Shown piece after piece: positions 1 to 8,573 of a stretch of 23,113 nucleotides of DNA (position 1 is the first letter of the stretch; every line of letters starts with the position of its first letter). The notes under the pieces were generated by a model. The model was not told the origin of the DNA and made no database searches. It saw nothing but the letters and a program-made list of their open reading frames with translations. A program made the translations under genes and the position numbers. This DNA comes from JAXJSP01 sp036310005 (GTDB lineage Bacteria; Bacillota; Clostridia; Oscillospirales; Acutalibacteraceae), in contig JAXJSP010000003.1 of the NCBI GenBank assembly GCA_036310005.1, positions 1-23,113 of the forward strand, given 5' to 3'.

Positions 1-11
1 CTTTTCATCGG

Positions 12-80
12 AAAAACAACTCCTTTGTGCCGATGTTGGGTTTGGTCACTTTACATCTTAGCACATTTGAGTTGTTTTTT
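12..80 (+). terminator. long hairpin upstream of the gerA-like gene, probable terminator of an off-window gene
   Basis: Arms 12-22 (AAAAACAACTC) and 69-79 (GAGTTGTTTTT) are perfectly complementary. Nested pairs TGTGC 26-30 / GCACA 61-65 and GATGT 32-36 / ACATC 53-57 extend the structure inward, and the 3' arm ends in a T run. This fits an intrinsic terminator, but the layered stem is longer than usual, so a structured leader or other RNA is possible. No coding region is visible in bases 1-157 apart from a TTG-initiated extension of the next gene. Confidence 0.5.
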
Positions 81-157
81 CTATTTTTACTGTTACCTAT
101 CTATTGTATCATAACATTATTTTAATATTAATTATACTTGTAAGACATAATAGTAAT

Positions 158-1606
158 ATGATTAATAATATTGAAAACGTTATAAAATATATAAATGAAA
201 TCTTTCACACTAAAATAAATAAGGATATAATTACAAGAGATTTTCAAACAGCCGGTGGACTAAGATGCTTTATTGTATTTGTTGACGGAATGAGTTCATC
301 ACAAATGATAAATCAGTTCATAATTCAACCGTTAATGAAAAACAACGATGAAAAAGTTGATTTGTTAAAAACAGTGGAATTTAACAATTGTTCTAAATCG
401 GAAAACATCAATGAGGCAATCTATAAAATTCTTGGCGGTGATACCGCTGTGTTTATTGAAAACTCGAATTACTATATTATCTGTGATACAAAAGATTTTG
501 ATAAAAGATCTGTATCGGAGCCAATTACCGAATCTGTCATAAAAGGCCCACACGAAGGGTTTAATGAAAGTATCCGCTCAAATATAACTTTAATCAGAAG
601 AATAGTAAAATCACCTGATTTAATATCTGAAATGATTACAGTAGGCCAGGTTAACAACACATCTTGCGCTGTAATGTATATTGATAAAATAACTAATAAA
701 AAACTGGTTAAAGAATTAAAACACAGATTAAATAATATTAAAGCAGATTATATTTCCGGCAGCGGAATGATTTCTCAATTAATTGAAGATAACAAAAACA
801 GCATATTTCCTAGTGTTTTATCTACAGAAAGACCGGATAGGGTAGCACAGTATTTGTTAGCCGGCAGAATTGCGATTGTTTCTGACAATTCGCCTTATGT
901 TTTGATATTGCCAATAGATATAGGAGTGTTGTTTGATTCGCCTGAAGCAAACTCACAAAGATGGCAAAGCGGAAGCTTTGAAAGATTTTTAAGGGCTTTT
1001 TCGGTGATACTGACGACCTGTCTTTCAGCGGTCTATTTATCAATATTGAATTTCCATCAGGACTTTATGCCAACTGATTTTATAAATCAAATATTAGAGT
1101 CAAGGGAAAACATACCTTTTTTACCTTTTGTTGAATTGTTAGTAATGGAAATAATGTTTGAACTTGTAAGAGAGGCGGGTTTAAGAGTACCGAGTACAGC
1201 GGGCAGCGCGGTAGGCGTCGTCGGCGGTTTGATATTGGGACAGGCTGCGATTGATGCAAATTTAGTCAGTCCTACGACTTTAATTGTTGTAGCAATTTCC
1301 GGGTTGGCAAATTCGGTAATTCCGGATTATGATATTGGATTTACAATTAAAGTAATAAGATTTTGCTATATTATTGTCGCAAATTATTTTGGAATTTCCG
1401 GTGTATTATGTGCAATCGTTTTTACTCTTATAGCATTATCGGATACAAAATCACTAAATCGTAATTTGCTTTCAAACGAATTTAACAATAATTACGGAAA
1501 TGCAGTATATCAAAAACCGCTGTGGAAACAGGAATTCAGATTAAAACGGTTATTAACTCAAAAAGAAGTGCAACAACCAAAATATTCTCGAAAGTGGGAC
1601 AAATAA
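158..1606 (+). CDS. GerA-family spore germination protein (A subunit of a germinant receptor)
   Basis: GerA-family proteins sit in the inner membrane of the spore and act with B and C subunits to sense germinants. The 482-residue product has the family layout: a soluble N-terminal half and a hydrophobic C-terminal half with about four to five membrane segments, then a basic tail. Family signatures are visible: GPHEGF at about residues 130-135, ERPD at 224-227 and REAGLRVPS at 338-346. The start is uncertain. The frame is open from a TTG at 104, but neither that nor the ATG at 158 has a clear ribosome binding site. I chose 158 because the protein then begins like other family members. A weak sigma-G/F-like match (TAATA, 18 bases, CATAATA at 123-152) sits too close to 158 to be convincing. 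The next gene overlaps by one base (TAATG), so the two are translationally coupled. A subunit identity is confident; the germinant is unknown. Confidence 0.88.
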   Translation: MINNIENVIKYINEIFHTKINKDIITRDFQTAGGLRCFIVFVDGMSSSQMINQFIIQPLMKNNDEKVDLLKTVEFNNCSKSENINEAIYKILGGDTAVFIENSNYYIICDTKDFDKRSVSEPITESVIKGPHEGFNESIRSNITLIRRIVKSPDLISEMITVGQVNNTSCAVMYIDKITNKKLVKELKHRLNNIKADYISGSGMISQLIEDNKNSIFPSVLSTERPDRVAQYLLAGRIAIVSDNSPYVLILPIDIGVLFDSPEANSQRWQSGSFERFLRAFSVILTTCLSAVYLSILNFHQDFMPTDFINQILESRENIPFLPFVELLVMEIMFELVREAGLRVPSTAGSAVGVVGGLILGQAAIDANLVSPTTLIVVAISGLANSVIPDYDIGFTIKVIRFCYIIVANYFGISGVLCAIVFTLIALSDTKSLNRNLLSNEFNNNYGNAVYQKPLWKQEFRLKRLLTQKEVQQPKYSRKWDK

Positions 1607-2331
1607 TGAATAATAAGTTCTTTTGTTATAATTGTTTGCTTTCAATTATATATATGAACTGCTTTGAATTTGGCCTTTTATACTATTTAATTTCATATAT
1701 AATTTTTTCAGTTATATTCTATTTTATAAAAAATAATACCGCAATTAAACTTATCAGATTGTTTTTATGTTCGGTTGTGTCTGTTTATTTTATCTATAAA
1801 CTAATCACTATAACCAATAGATTTTTTAATCAAAAAACATTAATTGTTCCGATAATCGTTGTAATTGTATATTCTGCTGTTAAAAGATTTGAGAGTGTAT
1901 CTTTAATAAATAAATATGCCTTTATATGCTCGATAATATTTTTGTTGATTCCTTGCTTAATGTATACTCCTCAAACAACTCTGAAAGCATTAAGTTTTAG
2001 TAAAATAAATGAACTGCCGATGATTTTAGCGCTATCAGCTTTACCGTTTAGTTTTAATTATAAAACAACTCTTAAAGCGTTTCCGATTTATTTACTGTTT
2101 AATTATATTTTTATATTTAGCACAAAAGAGGGAATGGGCATAATCGGAATCAGCGAAAATATAAATATTGATTTTATCTTTTCAACTTTGGAACTTGTCT
2201 ATATTTTCGGCTTATATTTAACAGTTATGCCTGTAATTGCAACAGCGTGTTCATATATTGTCGACTATTCGAATAGAATATTTAATAAAACTGTACCGTT
2301 TCTTAAAAAGCATAGATTGATAATTATTTAA
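1606..2331 (+). CDS. small multi-pass membrane protein, possible divergent GerB-type partner
   Basis: The 241-residue product is almost entirely hydrophobic, with six to seven likely membrane segments. It is translated from an ATG that shares one base with the stop of the gerA-like gene; an in-frame upstream start would run through that gene and is unlikely. In germinant receptor operons the second gene encodes a permease-like B subunit of roughly 360 residues with ten membrane segments. Position and hydrophobicity fit that role, but this protein is about 120 residues shorter and I see no decisive family motif. No lipoprotein C-subunit gene follows; the operon ends in a terminator whose left arm lies in this coding region. 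It could equally be an unrelated membrane protein recruited to the receptor. The coding sequence is very AT-rich, like its neighbours. Confidence 0.6.
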   Translation: MNNKFFCYNCLLSIIYMNCFEFGLLYYLISYIIFSVIFYFIKNNTAIKLIRLFLCSVVSVYFIYKLITITNRFFNQKTLIVPIIVVIVYSAVKRFESVSLINKYAFICSIIFLLIPCLMYTPQTTLKALSFSKINELPMILALSALPFSFNYKTTLKAFPIYLLFNYIFIFSTKEGMGIIGISENINIDFIFSTLELVYIFGLYLTVMPVIATACSYIVDYSNRIFNKTVPFLKKHRLIII

Positions 2332-2358
2332 CAATCTATGCTTGATTCTTTGTATTTT
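2308..2358 (+). terminator. intrinsic terminator ending the gerA-like operon
   Basis: A perfect 12-bp stem (AAGCATAGATTG 2308-2319, CAATCTATGCTT 2332-2343) with a 12-base loop is followed by a T-rich stretch up to 2356. The left arm and the loop lie inside the last codons and stop of the upstream gene. Confidence 0.75.
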
Positions 2359-2393
2359 TTAAAAAATTAATTGATAATTTTGTAACAAACTTA

Positions 2394-2421
2394 TTGACAA
2401 ATAGTTTTATTAGTGTATAAT
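2394..2421 (+). promoter_or_regulatory. sigma-A promoter of serC-serA
   Basis: A perfect -35 box TTGACA (2394-2399) and a perfect -10 box TATAAT (2416-2421) are separated by 16 bases. The predicted transcript starts about 25 bases before the serC start codon, leaving a short leader that contains GGAGGT. Confidence 0.85.
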
Positions 2422-2453
2422 AGGTTTAATTGAAATTTTTGGAGGTCATTTTA

Positions 2454-3536
2454 ATGTCAAGAGTTTATAATTTTAGTGCCGGCCCTTCAATGTTACCGGA
2501 ACCTGTTCTTAAAACTGCAGCAGCAGAAATGTTGGAATATTCTACAAGCGGTCAATCAGTAATGGAAATGAGTCACAGGTCTAAAGACTTTCAGGCTATT
2601 ATTGATAAAGCAGAATCTTTGTTAAGAGAAATTATGAATATTCCTGATAATTATAAAGTATTGTTTTTACAAGGCGGTGCATCATCACAATTTTGTATGG
2701 TGCCAATGAATCTTATGACTAAAAACGGAAAAGCAGATTATATTTTAACAGGTCAATGGGCAACAAAAGCATTTAAAGAAGCTTCAAGATACGGAAATGC
2801 AAGAGAAGTTGCATCATCGAAAGATAAAACATTTTCATACATTCCAAAAACAAAAAGAGAAGACTTCGATAAAGATGCTGATTATGTACATATTTGTATG
2901 AATAATACTATTTACGGAACTAAATATCATACATTACCCGATGTTGGCGACATTCCGCTTGTTGCAGATATCTCATCTTGTATTTTAAGTGAGCCGATTG
3001 ATGTAAGCAAATTCGCTTTACTTTATGCAGGTGCACAGAAAAATATGGCTCCTGCAGGCCTTACTATTGTTATTATCCGTGAAGATTTAATCGGAAATGC
3101 TATGGACATTTGTCCTACAATGTTTAATTATCAAACTCATGCTGATAACGGTTCTATGTTTAATACTCCGCCTTGCTATACTATTTATATTGCAAAACTT
3201 GTCCTTGAATGGGTTAAAGAAATCGGCGGCCTTGAAAAAATGAAAGAAATCAACGAAAAGAAAGCCAAAATTCTTTATGATTTCCTTGATTCAAGTGAAA
3301 TGTTTAAAGGTACTGTAGTGCCTGAAGACCGTTCATTAATGAATGTTCCCTTTGTAACAGGTGATGATGAACTTGATGCTAAATTTGTAAAAGAATCAAC
3401 TGCCGCAGGATTTGTTAACTTAAAAGGGCATCGTTCGGTCGGTGGTATGAGAGCGTCAATTTATAATGCTATGCCTGTTGAAGGCGTTGAAAAACTTGTT
3501 GAATTTATGAGAAAATTTGAAGAGGAAAACAAATAA
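2454..3536 (+). CDS. serC: phosphoserine aminotransferase
   Basis: The product (360 residues) is a class V aminotransferase that converts 3-phosphohydroxypyruvate and glutamate to phosphoserine, the second step of serine synthesis, in the cytoplasm with pyridoxal phosphate. The N-terminus YNFSAGPSMLPEPVL is the classical SerC opening. The cofactor lysine is expected at K196 in YAGAQKNMAPAG, and the C-terminus carries the conserved HRSVGGMRASIYNAM stretch. The ATG at 2454 is preceded by GGAGGT eight bases upstream; an in-frame TTG at 2430 is a worse start because it would put that site inside the gene. Length is normal for the family. It forms an operon with the dehydrogenase gene 11 bases downstream; no phosphoserine phosphatase gene is seen in the window. 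Confidence 0.97.
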   Translation: MSRVYNFSAGPSMLPEPVLKTAAAEMLEYSTSGQSVMEMSHRSKDFQAIIDKAESLLREIMNIPDNYKVLFLQGGASSQFCMVPMNLMTKNGKADYILTGQWATKAFKEASRYGNAREVASSKDKTFSYIPKTKREDFDKDADYVHICMNNTIYGTKYHTLPDVGDIPLVADISSCILSEPIDVSKFALLYAGAQKNMAPAGLTIVIIREDLIGNAMDICPTMFNYQTHADNGSMFNTPPCYTIYIAKLVLEWVKEIGGLEKMKEINEKKAKILYDFLDSSEMFKGTVVPEDRSLMNVPFVTGDDELDAKFVKESTAAGFVNLKGHRSVGGMRASIYNAMPVEGVEKLVEFMRKFEEENK

Positions 3537-3547
3537 GGAGAATTTCT

Positions 3548-4714
3548 ATGTTCCAAATTAAAACTTTAAACAAAATTGCAAAATGCGGCCTTGATAATTT
3601 TGATAAATCAAAATATACCTTTGTTGATGAGAACGCTAATCCCGATGCAATAATGGTTCGTTCCGCTTCTATGCATGAAATGGAATTTAATGAAAATTTA
3701 TTGGCAATCGCAAGAGCGGGTGCCGGTGTTAATAATATTCCTTGCGACAAATGTGCACAACAGGGAATAGTAGTTTTTAATACTCCGGGTGCAAATGCAA
3801 ATGCGGTTAAAGAACTTGTTATTGCCGGATTATTTATTTCATCAAGGAGAGTTATTCCTGCAATTGAGTGGGCAAAAACATTAAAAGGTAATGGCGACGA
3901 AGTAGGTAAAATGGTCGAAAAGGGCAAAAGTGCCTTTGCGGGTCCTGAAATTTTAGGCAAAAAACTCGGTGTTATCGGACTTGGCGCTATCGGTGCTATG
4001 GTCGCAAACTCAGCCTCAGCTCTTGGAATGGAAGTATATGGTTATGACCCGTATATTTCTGTAAATGCTGCTTGGAAATTATCTACCAAAATTAAAAACG
4101 CTGCTGAAATTGATGATATTTTTGCAAATTGCGATTATATCACGGTTCATGTTCCTCTTTTAGACAGCACAAGAAATACAATTTGTAAAGAATCAATTGC
4201 TAAAATGAAAGACGGAGTAAGAATCTTGAATTTCGCAAGAGGCGAATTGGTAAACAGTGCTGATATTATTGAGGCTTTGCAGAGCGGAAAAGTTGCAAGT
4301 TATGTAACCGATTTTCCGAACGATGAATTAATCGGCGTTGACGGTGTAATTGCGATTCCTCACCTTGGCGCTTCAACTCCTGAATCTGAAGATAATTGTG
4401 CTGTTATGGCTGCTCAGGAATTAGTTGAGTATCTTGAAAACGGTAATATTATTAACTCTGTAAATATGCCGAATGCTGTAATGCCGAGGACAACACAAAA
4501 TCGTATTTGTGTTGTACATAAAAATGTGCCTCACATGATTTCACAAATTACCGGTGCTTTGTCAGGTAAAGGTATTAACATTGAAAAATTGTTAAATGAA
4601 TCTAAAAAAGATTACGCATATAGTTTGTTAGATGTTGAGCGTGTCGATGATGATGCTATAAAAGCAGTTGAAAAAATTGACGGAGTAATTAAAGTAAGAG
4701 TTATTTCAGATTAA
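3548..4714 (+). CDS. serA: D-3-phosphoglycerate dehydrogenase, short form with C-terminal ACT domain
   Basis: The 388-residue product belongs to the D-isomer 2-hydroxyacid dehydrogenases and should oxidise 3-phosphoglycerate with NAD, the first committed step of serine synthesis. The nucleotide-binding glycine motif GLGAIG is at residues 144-149. The active-site arginine is in ARGE (about R231), and the catalytic histidine is in PHLGASTPES (about H272). Residues from about 316 to the end form an ACT domain, the usual site of serine feedback. The intervening domain found in long SerA proteins is absent, which is common in clostridia. An AGGAG site overlaps the serC stop codon and lies seven bases before the ATG, so the two genes are clearly one operon with serA supplying the substrate for serC. 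Confidence 0.93.
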   Translation: MFQIKTLNKIAKCGLDNFDKSKYTFVDENANPDAIMVRSASMHEMEFNENLLAIARAGAGVNNIPCDKCAQQGIVVFNTPGANANAVKELVIAGLFISSRRVIPAIEWAKTLKGNGDEVGKMVEKGKSAFAGPEILGKKLGVIGLGAIGAMVANSASALGMEVYGYDPYISVNAAWKLSTKIKNAAEIDDIFANCDYITVHVPLLDSTRNTICKESIAKMKDGVRILNFARGELVNSADIIEALQSGKVASYVTDFPNDELIGVDGVIAIPHLGASTPESEDNCAVMAAQELVEYLENGNIINSVNMPNAVMPRTTQNRICVVHKNVPHMISQITGALSGKGINIEKLLNESKKDYAYSLLDVERVDDDAIKAVEKIDGVIKVRVISD

Positions 4715-4750
4715 TTTATAAAACATTTAATAAATATGGTGTTAATTTAA

Positions 4751-4799
4751 GGGTACGATGTAACTTGATTGAATTTAGTTATATCGTACCCTTTCTTTA
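4751..4799 (+). terminator. terminator of serC-serA, possibly bidirectional
   Basis: A 15-bp stem with one G-U pair (4751-4765 with 4777-4791, GGGTACGATGTAACT at the left) is followed by TTTCTTT. It lies between convergent genes, so it may also stop the exporter operon from the other side, although that side has only a weak T run. Confidence 0.85.
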
Positions 4800-4823
4800 T
4801 TAAATTTTATTATATTTCAAAGA

Positions 4824-6758
4824 CTATTCTAATTCAAAAGCACCTGTGTAAAGTTGATAATAAGTACCTTTTTGCGCAATCAGTTTTTCGTGACTTCCTC
4901 TTTCAATAATGCGACCTTTATCAAGCACCATAATTACATCGGAATTCTGAACGGTAGAAAGGCGGTGTGCAATCACAAATACAGTTCTTCCTTTCATCAG
5001 TTTATCCATTCCGTCCTGTACTAAGGCCTCTGTACGAGTATCAATAGAGGAAGTTGCCTCATCCAAAATCATAACAGGCGGATCGGATACCGCGGCTCGG
5101 GCAATAGAAATTAACTGTCTTTGTCCCTGTGAAAGTCCGCTGCCATCACCTTTCAGAACTGTATTATATCCTTGCGGTAACATTCGTATAAATGCATCGG
5201 CATTAGCAAGTTTAGCGGCTGCAATACATTCCTCATCTGTAGCATTGAGATTGCCATAACGCAAGTTTTCCATAACTGTACCGGTAAAAAGATTAACTTC
5301 CTGTAACACGACTCCGAGAGAACGTCGCAAATCAGTTTTTTTAATCTTATTTATATTTATACCGTCATAGCGAATTTTACCGTCTGCAATATCATAAAAA
5401 CAATTGATAAGATTTGTAATCGTTGTTTTTCCTGCACCGGTTGCACCTACAAAAGCAATTTTTTGTCCCGGTTCGGCATAAAGCGAAACATCATAGAGCA
5501 CTTGTTTGTCCGGAACATATCCAAAATCAACACTATCTAAAACAACTCTGCCTTCAAGTTTTGTATAGGTAACTGTTCCGTTTTGATGCGGATGTTTCCA
5601 AGCCCAAAGGCCTGTGCGTTCTGTCGTTTCTTTTAAAGTGCCTTTTTCTTCCTTGACATTTACAAGAGTAACATATCCTTCATCCGTTTCAGGTTCTTCG
5701 CCCATAAAAGCAAAGATGCGGCAAGCGCCTGCAAGCGCAGTAACCATAGAATTAAACTGATTTGAAATCTGTGATACAGGATTGGTAAGACTACGGGACA
5801 GAGTGAGAAATGATGCTATCATACCAAGAGTTAATGTGCCCGTGCCTGTCAGCCCCAAATTTGTTATACCGTAAATTGCCATAAATCCGCCGAGAATAGC
5901 AATAATTACATACTGTACATAACCGAGAGCGTTCATCATGGGCATCATCGAATTTGAATAACCGCTTGCTTTAGCAGCGCTTTGTGCCCATGCTGTATTT
6001 TTCTTAAGAAGTTCCTTTTTTGACTTTTTCTCATGACAGAATACTTTTATAACCTTTTGACCGTTTATCATTTCTTCCACATAACCGTTAACATCTGCAA
6101 GAGTTTTTTGCTGCATTACAAAATATATACCGATTTTATTTGTTATCATTTTTACAATCTGTAAAATCAAAAATATTATTAATACTGCAACGAGTGTCAG
6201 CCACACGCTGATATAAAGCATACAAATTAATACTGCTACAATAGTAAATACTGATGAAATAAGTTGTGCCATAGATTGTGCAATCATTTGACGCAAAGTA
6301 TCTGTGTCATTAGTATAAAGGCTCATAATATCACCGTGTGTGCGTGCATCAAAGGTGCGAATAGGTAGCCTTTGCATTTTTTCAAACATATCGTCTCTGA
6401 TTTTTTTAAGCGTTCCTTGTGCAATTGTGACCATTACCCGATTGTAAAACAATGTTGATATTGTACCTATAATGTATATCAACCCTATAACTACAAGCGC
6501 TTTTAAGAGTTCATTAAACATCGGTGCAGAAGTTTTGAGCATAGGTACAATATAATCATCAATCAGTGACTGCAAAAAGAGAGAAGAAGCGGCAGAGGAA
6601 ACAGCACTTAATAAAATACAAATTACAACAAAAATCATTTGTCCTTTGTAATCTTTCATATAAGAAAACAATCTGCCGAGCGTTTTTAAATCAAAATCAG
6701 GCTTTTGAGGTACGCTTTCAGGCGTGTCTATTATAGGTTGTTGTACTTTTTTATTCAT
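4824..6758 (-). CDS. ABC exporter half-transporter, subunit with the consensus ATPase motifs
   Basis: This 644-residue protein has an N-terminal six-helix exporter membrane domain (about residues 40-345) and a C-terminal nucleotide-binding domain. Walker A is GATGAGKT (about 438-445), the signature is LSQGQ (about 542-546), and Walker B is VMILDEATSS with the catalytic glutamate present (about 562-571). A charged loop of about 45 residues precedes the ATPase domain. It pairs with the upstream gene as a heterodimeric multidrug/lipid-type exporter. Its signature is LSQGQ rather than LSGGQ, matching the degenerate Walker B in the partner: together they would form the inactive site of an asymmetric pair. 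The ATG at 6758 is preferred over the GTG at 6764 because GGAGA lies at proper distance only from the ATG. It overlaps the previous gene by eight bases. The substrate is unknown. Confidence 0.92.
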   Translation of the reverse strand: MNKKVQQPIIDTPESVPQKPDFDLKTLGRLFSYMKDYKGQMIFVVICILLSAVSSAASSLFLQSLIDDYIVPMLKTSAPMFNELLKALVVIGLIYIIGTISTLFYNRVMVTIAQGTLKKIRDDMFEKMQRLPIRTFDARTHGDIMSLYTNDTDTLRQMIAQSMAQLISSVFTIVAVLICMLYISVWLTLVAVLIIFLILQIVKMITNKIGIYFVMQQKTLADVNGYVEEMINGQKVIKVFCHEKKSKKELLKKNTAWAQSAAKASGYSNSMMPMMNALGYVQYVIIAILGGFMAIYGITNLGLTGTGTLTLGMIASFLTLSRSLTNPVSQISNQFNSMVTALAGACRIFAFMGEEPETDEGYVTLVNVKEEKGTLKETTERTGLWAWKHPHQNGTVTYTKLEGRVVLDSVDFGYVPDKQVLYDVSLYAEPGQKIAFVGATGAGKTTITNLINCFYDIADGKIRYDGININKIKKTDLRRSLGVVLQEVNLFTGTVMENLRYGNLNATDEECIAAAKLANADAFIRMLPQGYNTVLKGDGSGLSQGQRQLISIARAAVSDPPVMILDEATSSIDTRTEALVQDGMDKLMKGRTVFVIAHRLSTVQNSDVIMVLDKGRIIERGSHEKLIAQKGTYYQLYTGAFELE

Positions 6759-8502
6759 TTTCACCGTCTCCTTTCTTTTGTGATTGATATACTTCGCGAT
6801 AAATATCGCAGTCTTTTAAAAGTTCATCATGCTTTCCGACAGCAGATATCTTACCATCATTCAAAACAATGATTTTGTCTGCGTGCTTTACAGAACTTAC
6901 ACGCTGAGCAATAATGATTTTCGTTGTATCGGGAATATGCTCCTCAAAAGATTTTTGAATGATGGCATCGGTTTTTGTATCTACCGCACTGGTAGAGTCA
7001 TCCAAAATCAAAATTTTTGGCCTTTTTAAGAGCGCACGCGCAATACAAAGACGCTGTTTCTGACCGCCTGATACATTTGTACCGCCCTGTTCAATATGAG
7101 TATCATATTTGTAAGGCAAAGACTCAATAAATTCATCGGCACAGGCAAGACTGCATGCATGTTCTATTTCTACATCGGTTGCATTTTCATTACCCCAGCG
7201 CAAATTTTCTTTAATTGTTCCGGAAAATAATTCGTTTTTCTGAAGTACCATAGCAACAGCATCTCGTAATGTGTTAAGGTCATAATCTCTGACATCGACA
7301 CCGCCTATGGTAATTTTGCCGCTTGTAACATCGTAAAGGCGTGGAATTAACTGCACAAGGCTTGATTTAGAGGAACCCGTGCCGCCGATAATACCGACAG
7401 TTTCTCCCGATAGTATTGAAAGATTAATGTTATTCAGCACTTTTTTATCCGCTTTTGAAGCATAAACAAAATCAACATTTTCAAAATTAACAGAACCGTC
7501 TTGCACAACCGTTTTAGGATTAGCGGGATTAGAAATATCTGTTTTTTCTTCTAATATTTCTGCGATACGACGGGCGGACGCAAGAGAAATGGTCAGCATA
7601 GCGAAAATCATTGAAAGCATCATAAGGCTCATCAGAATCTGTGTCGCATAAGAAAACAAAGCAGTCAAATCACCTGTTGTCATTCCGAAAATTGCGTTGT
7701 TTCCGCTTGCAACGACCGCCTTTGCGCCTATCCACGAAATCAATAACATACACGCATACATAAAAAACTGCATAATAGGGGAATTAAGAGCAAGCAGTCT
7801 TTCTCCTTTAGCAAAATCATCGTATATGTTTTTTGATATACCTTTGAATTTGTCGATTTCATAGTCTTCTTTGTTGAAAGATTTTACAACACGAATACCT
7901 CGCACATTTTCCTGAACTACATTATTTAGTTTATCATAAGTATGAAAAACACGATTAAAAATCGGATTTACTTTTTTAATAATTAAAAGAAGCAATAATG
8001 CCATAACAGGAATTACAGCAAGAAAAATAAAGGCGATAGTGCTGTTGATTCGAAATGATACAATCATTGAAAAAATAAGCATTACCGGTCCTCTTATTGC
8101 CATACGTATAAGCATTTGGTAAGCATTTTGAATGTTTGTTACATCTGTTGTCAGACGGGTTACGATAGAAGCGGTTGAAAACTTGTCAATGTTTGAAAAG
8201 GCAAAAGTCTGCACATTGTCGTACATATCTTGTCGCAAATTTGCAGAAAAACCAACAGATGTTTTTGAAGCTATGTGAGCCGATAATACACCTGTAATAA
8301 GTTGAAATGCTGCAAATATCAAAAGCACAATACCATATTTCCATACATTACCCATATTGCCTAAATCAATGCCTTCATCAATTACCTTAGCCATGCAAAG
8401 CGGTATGGTGATTTCAAACGCCGCCTCTAATATTGAAAGCAGTATAGTGACAACAGAACCTTTCTTATACTCACGCAGGCTGCGAGTTAAAGTTTTAATC
8501 AT
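6751..8502 (-). CDS. ABC exporter half-transporter, subunit with degenerate catalytic site
   Basis: The 583-residue protein has an exporter membrane domain (about residues 15-310) and a nucleotide-binding domain. Walker A is GGTGSSKS (373-380), the signature VSGGQKQ (477-483), and Walker B ILILDDSTSA (497-506). In Walker B the usual catalytic glutamate is aspartate (D502), the hallmark of the degenerate half of heterodimeric exporters such as the LmrC/BmrC class. AGGAGG lies eight bases before the ATG. Upstream, between this gene and marR, are a terminator and a MarR operator, so expression is expected to depend on MarR release. Its stop codon overlaps the start of the second subunit. Drug, bile or peptide export are all possible; the sequence does not say which. 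Confidence 0.92.
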   Translation of the reverse strand: MIKTLTRSLREYKKGSVVTILLSILEAAFEITIPLCMAKVIDEGIDLGNMGNVWKYGIVLLIFAAFQLITGVLSAHIASKTSVGFSANLRQDMYDNVQTFAFSNIDKFSTASIVTRLTTDVTNIQNAYQMLIRMAIRGPVMLIFSMIVSFRINSTIAFIFLAVIPVMALLLLLIIKKVNPIFNRVFHTYDKLNNVVQENVRGIRVVKSFNKEDYEIDKFKGISKNIYDDFAKGERLLALNSPIMQFFMYACMLLISWIGAKAVVASGNNAIFGMTTGDLTALFSYATQILMSLMMLSMIFAMLTISLASARRIAEILEEKTDISNPANPKTVVQDGSVNFENVDFVYASKADKKVLNNINLSILSGETVGIIGGTGSSKSSLVQLIPRLYDVTSGKITIGGVDVRDYDLNTLRDAVAMVLQKNELFSGTIKENLRWGNENATDVEIEHACSLACADEFIESLPYKYDTHIEQGGTNVSGGQKQRLCIARALLKRPKILILDDSTSAVDTKTDAIIQKSFEEHIPDTTKIIIAQRVSSVKHADKIIVLNDGKISAVGKHDELLKDCDIYREVYQSQKKGDGENE

Positions 8503-8517
8503 AATTAGACCTCCTTA

Positions 8518-8533
8518 ATGTAGCACGCTACAT
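8518..8533 (-). promoter_or_regulatory. MarR-type operator before the exporter genes
   Basis: ATGTAGCACGCTACAT is a perfect inverted repeat with 7-bp arms around a 2-base centre. Its inner 14 bases are identical to the site in the marR promoter. It lies a few bases upstream of the AGGAGG of the first exporter gene and directly downstream of a terminator. No clear promoter is visible between them, so a bound regulator could act as a roadblock to read-through transcription or cover a weak local promoter. Confidence 0.8.
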
Positions 8534-8537
8534 ATTT

Positions 8538-8570
8538 TCCTAAAAGAAAAGCCGACATTAATCGGCTTTA
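8538..8570 (-). terminator. intrinsic terminator between marR and the exporter genes
   Basis: Read on the minus strand, AAAGCCGA, a six-base loop and TCGGCTTT form an 8-bp stem (8548-8555 with 8562-8569) followed by TTCTTTTAGG. It comes directly after the marR stop codon and would reduce transcription into the exporter genes. Confidence 0.75.
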
Positions 8571-8573
8571 CAA

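Noticed and set aside
3505..3960. Minus-strand open frame of 151 residues over the serC-serA junction
   Set aside because: It lies opposite two well-supported genes and is a shadow frame.
4824..8502. Exporter as part of a lantibiotic or bacteriocin immunity cluster
   Set aside because: No precursor peptide, modification or two-component genes lie nearby, and neither subunit has an N-terminal peptidase domain; a MarR-controlled multidrug-type exporter fits better.
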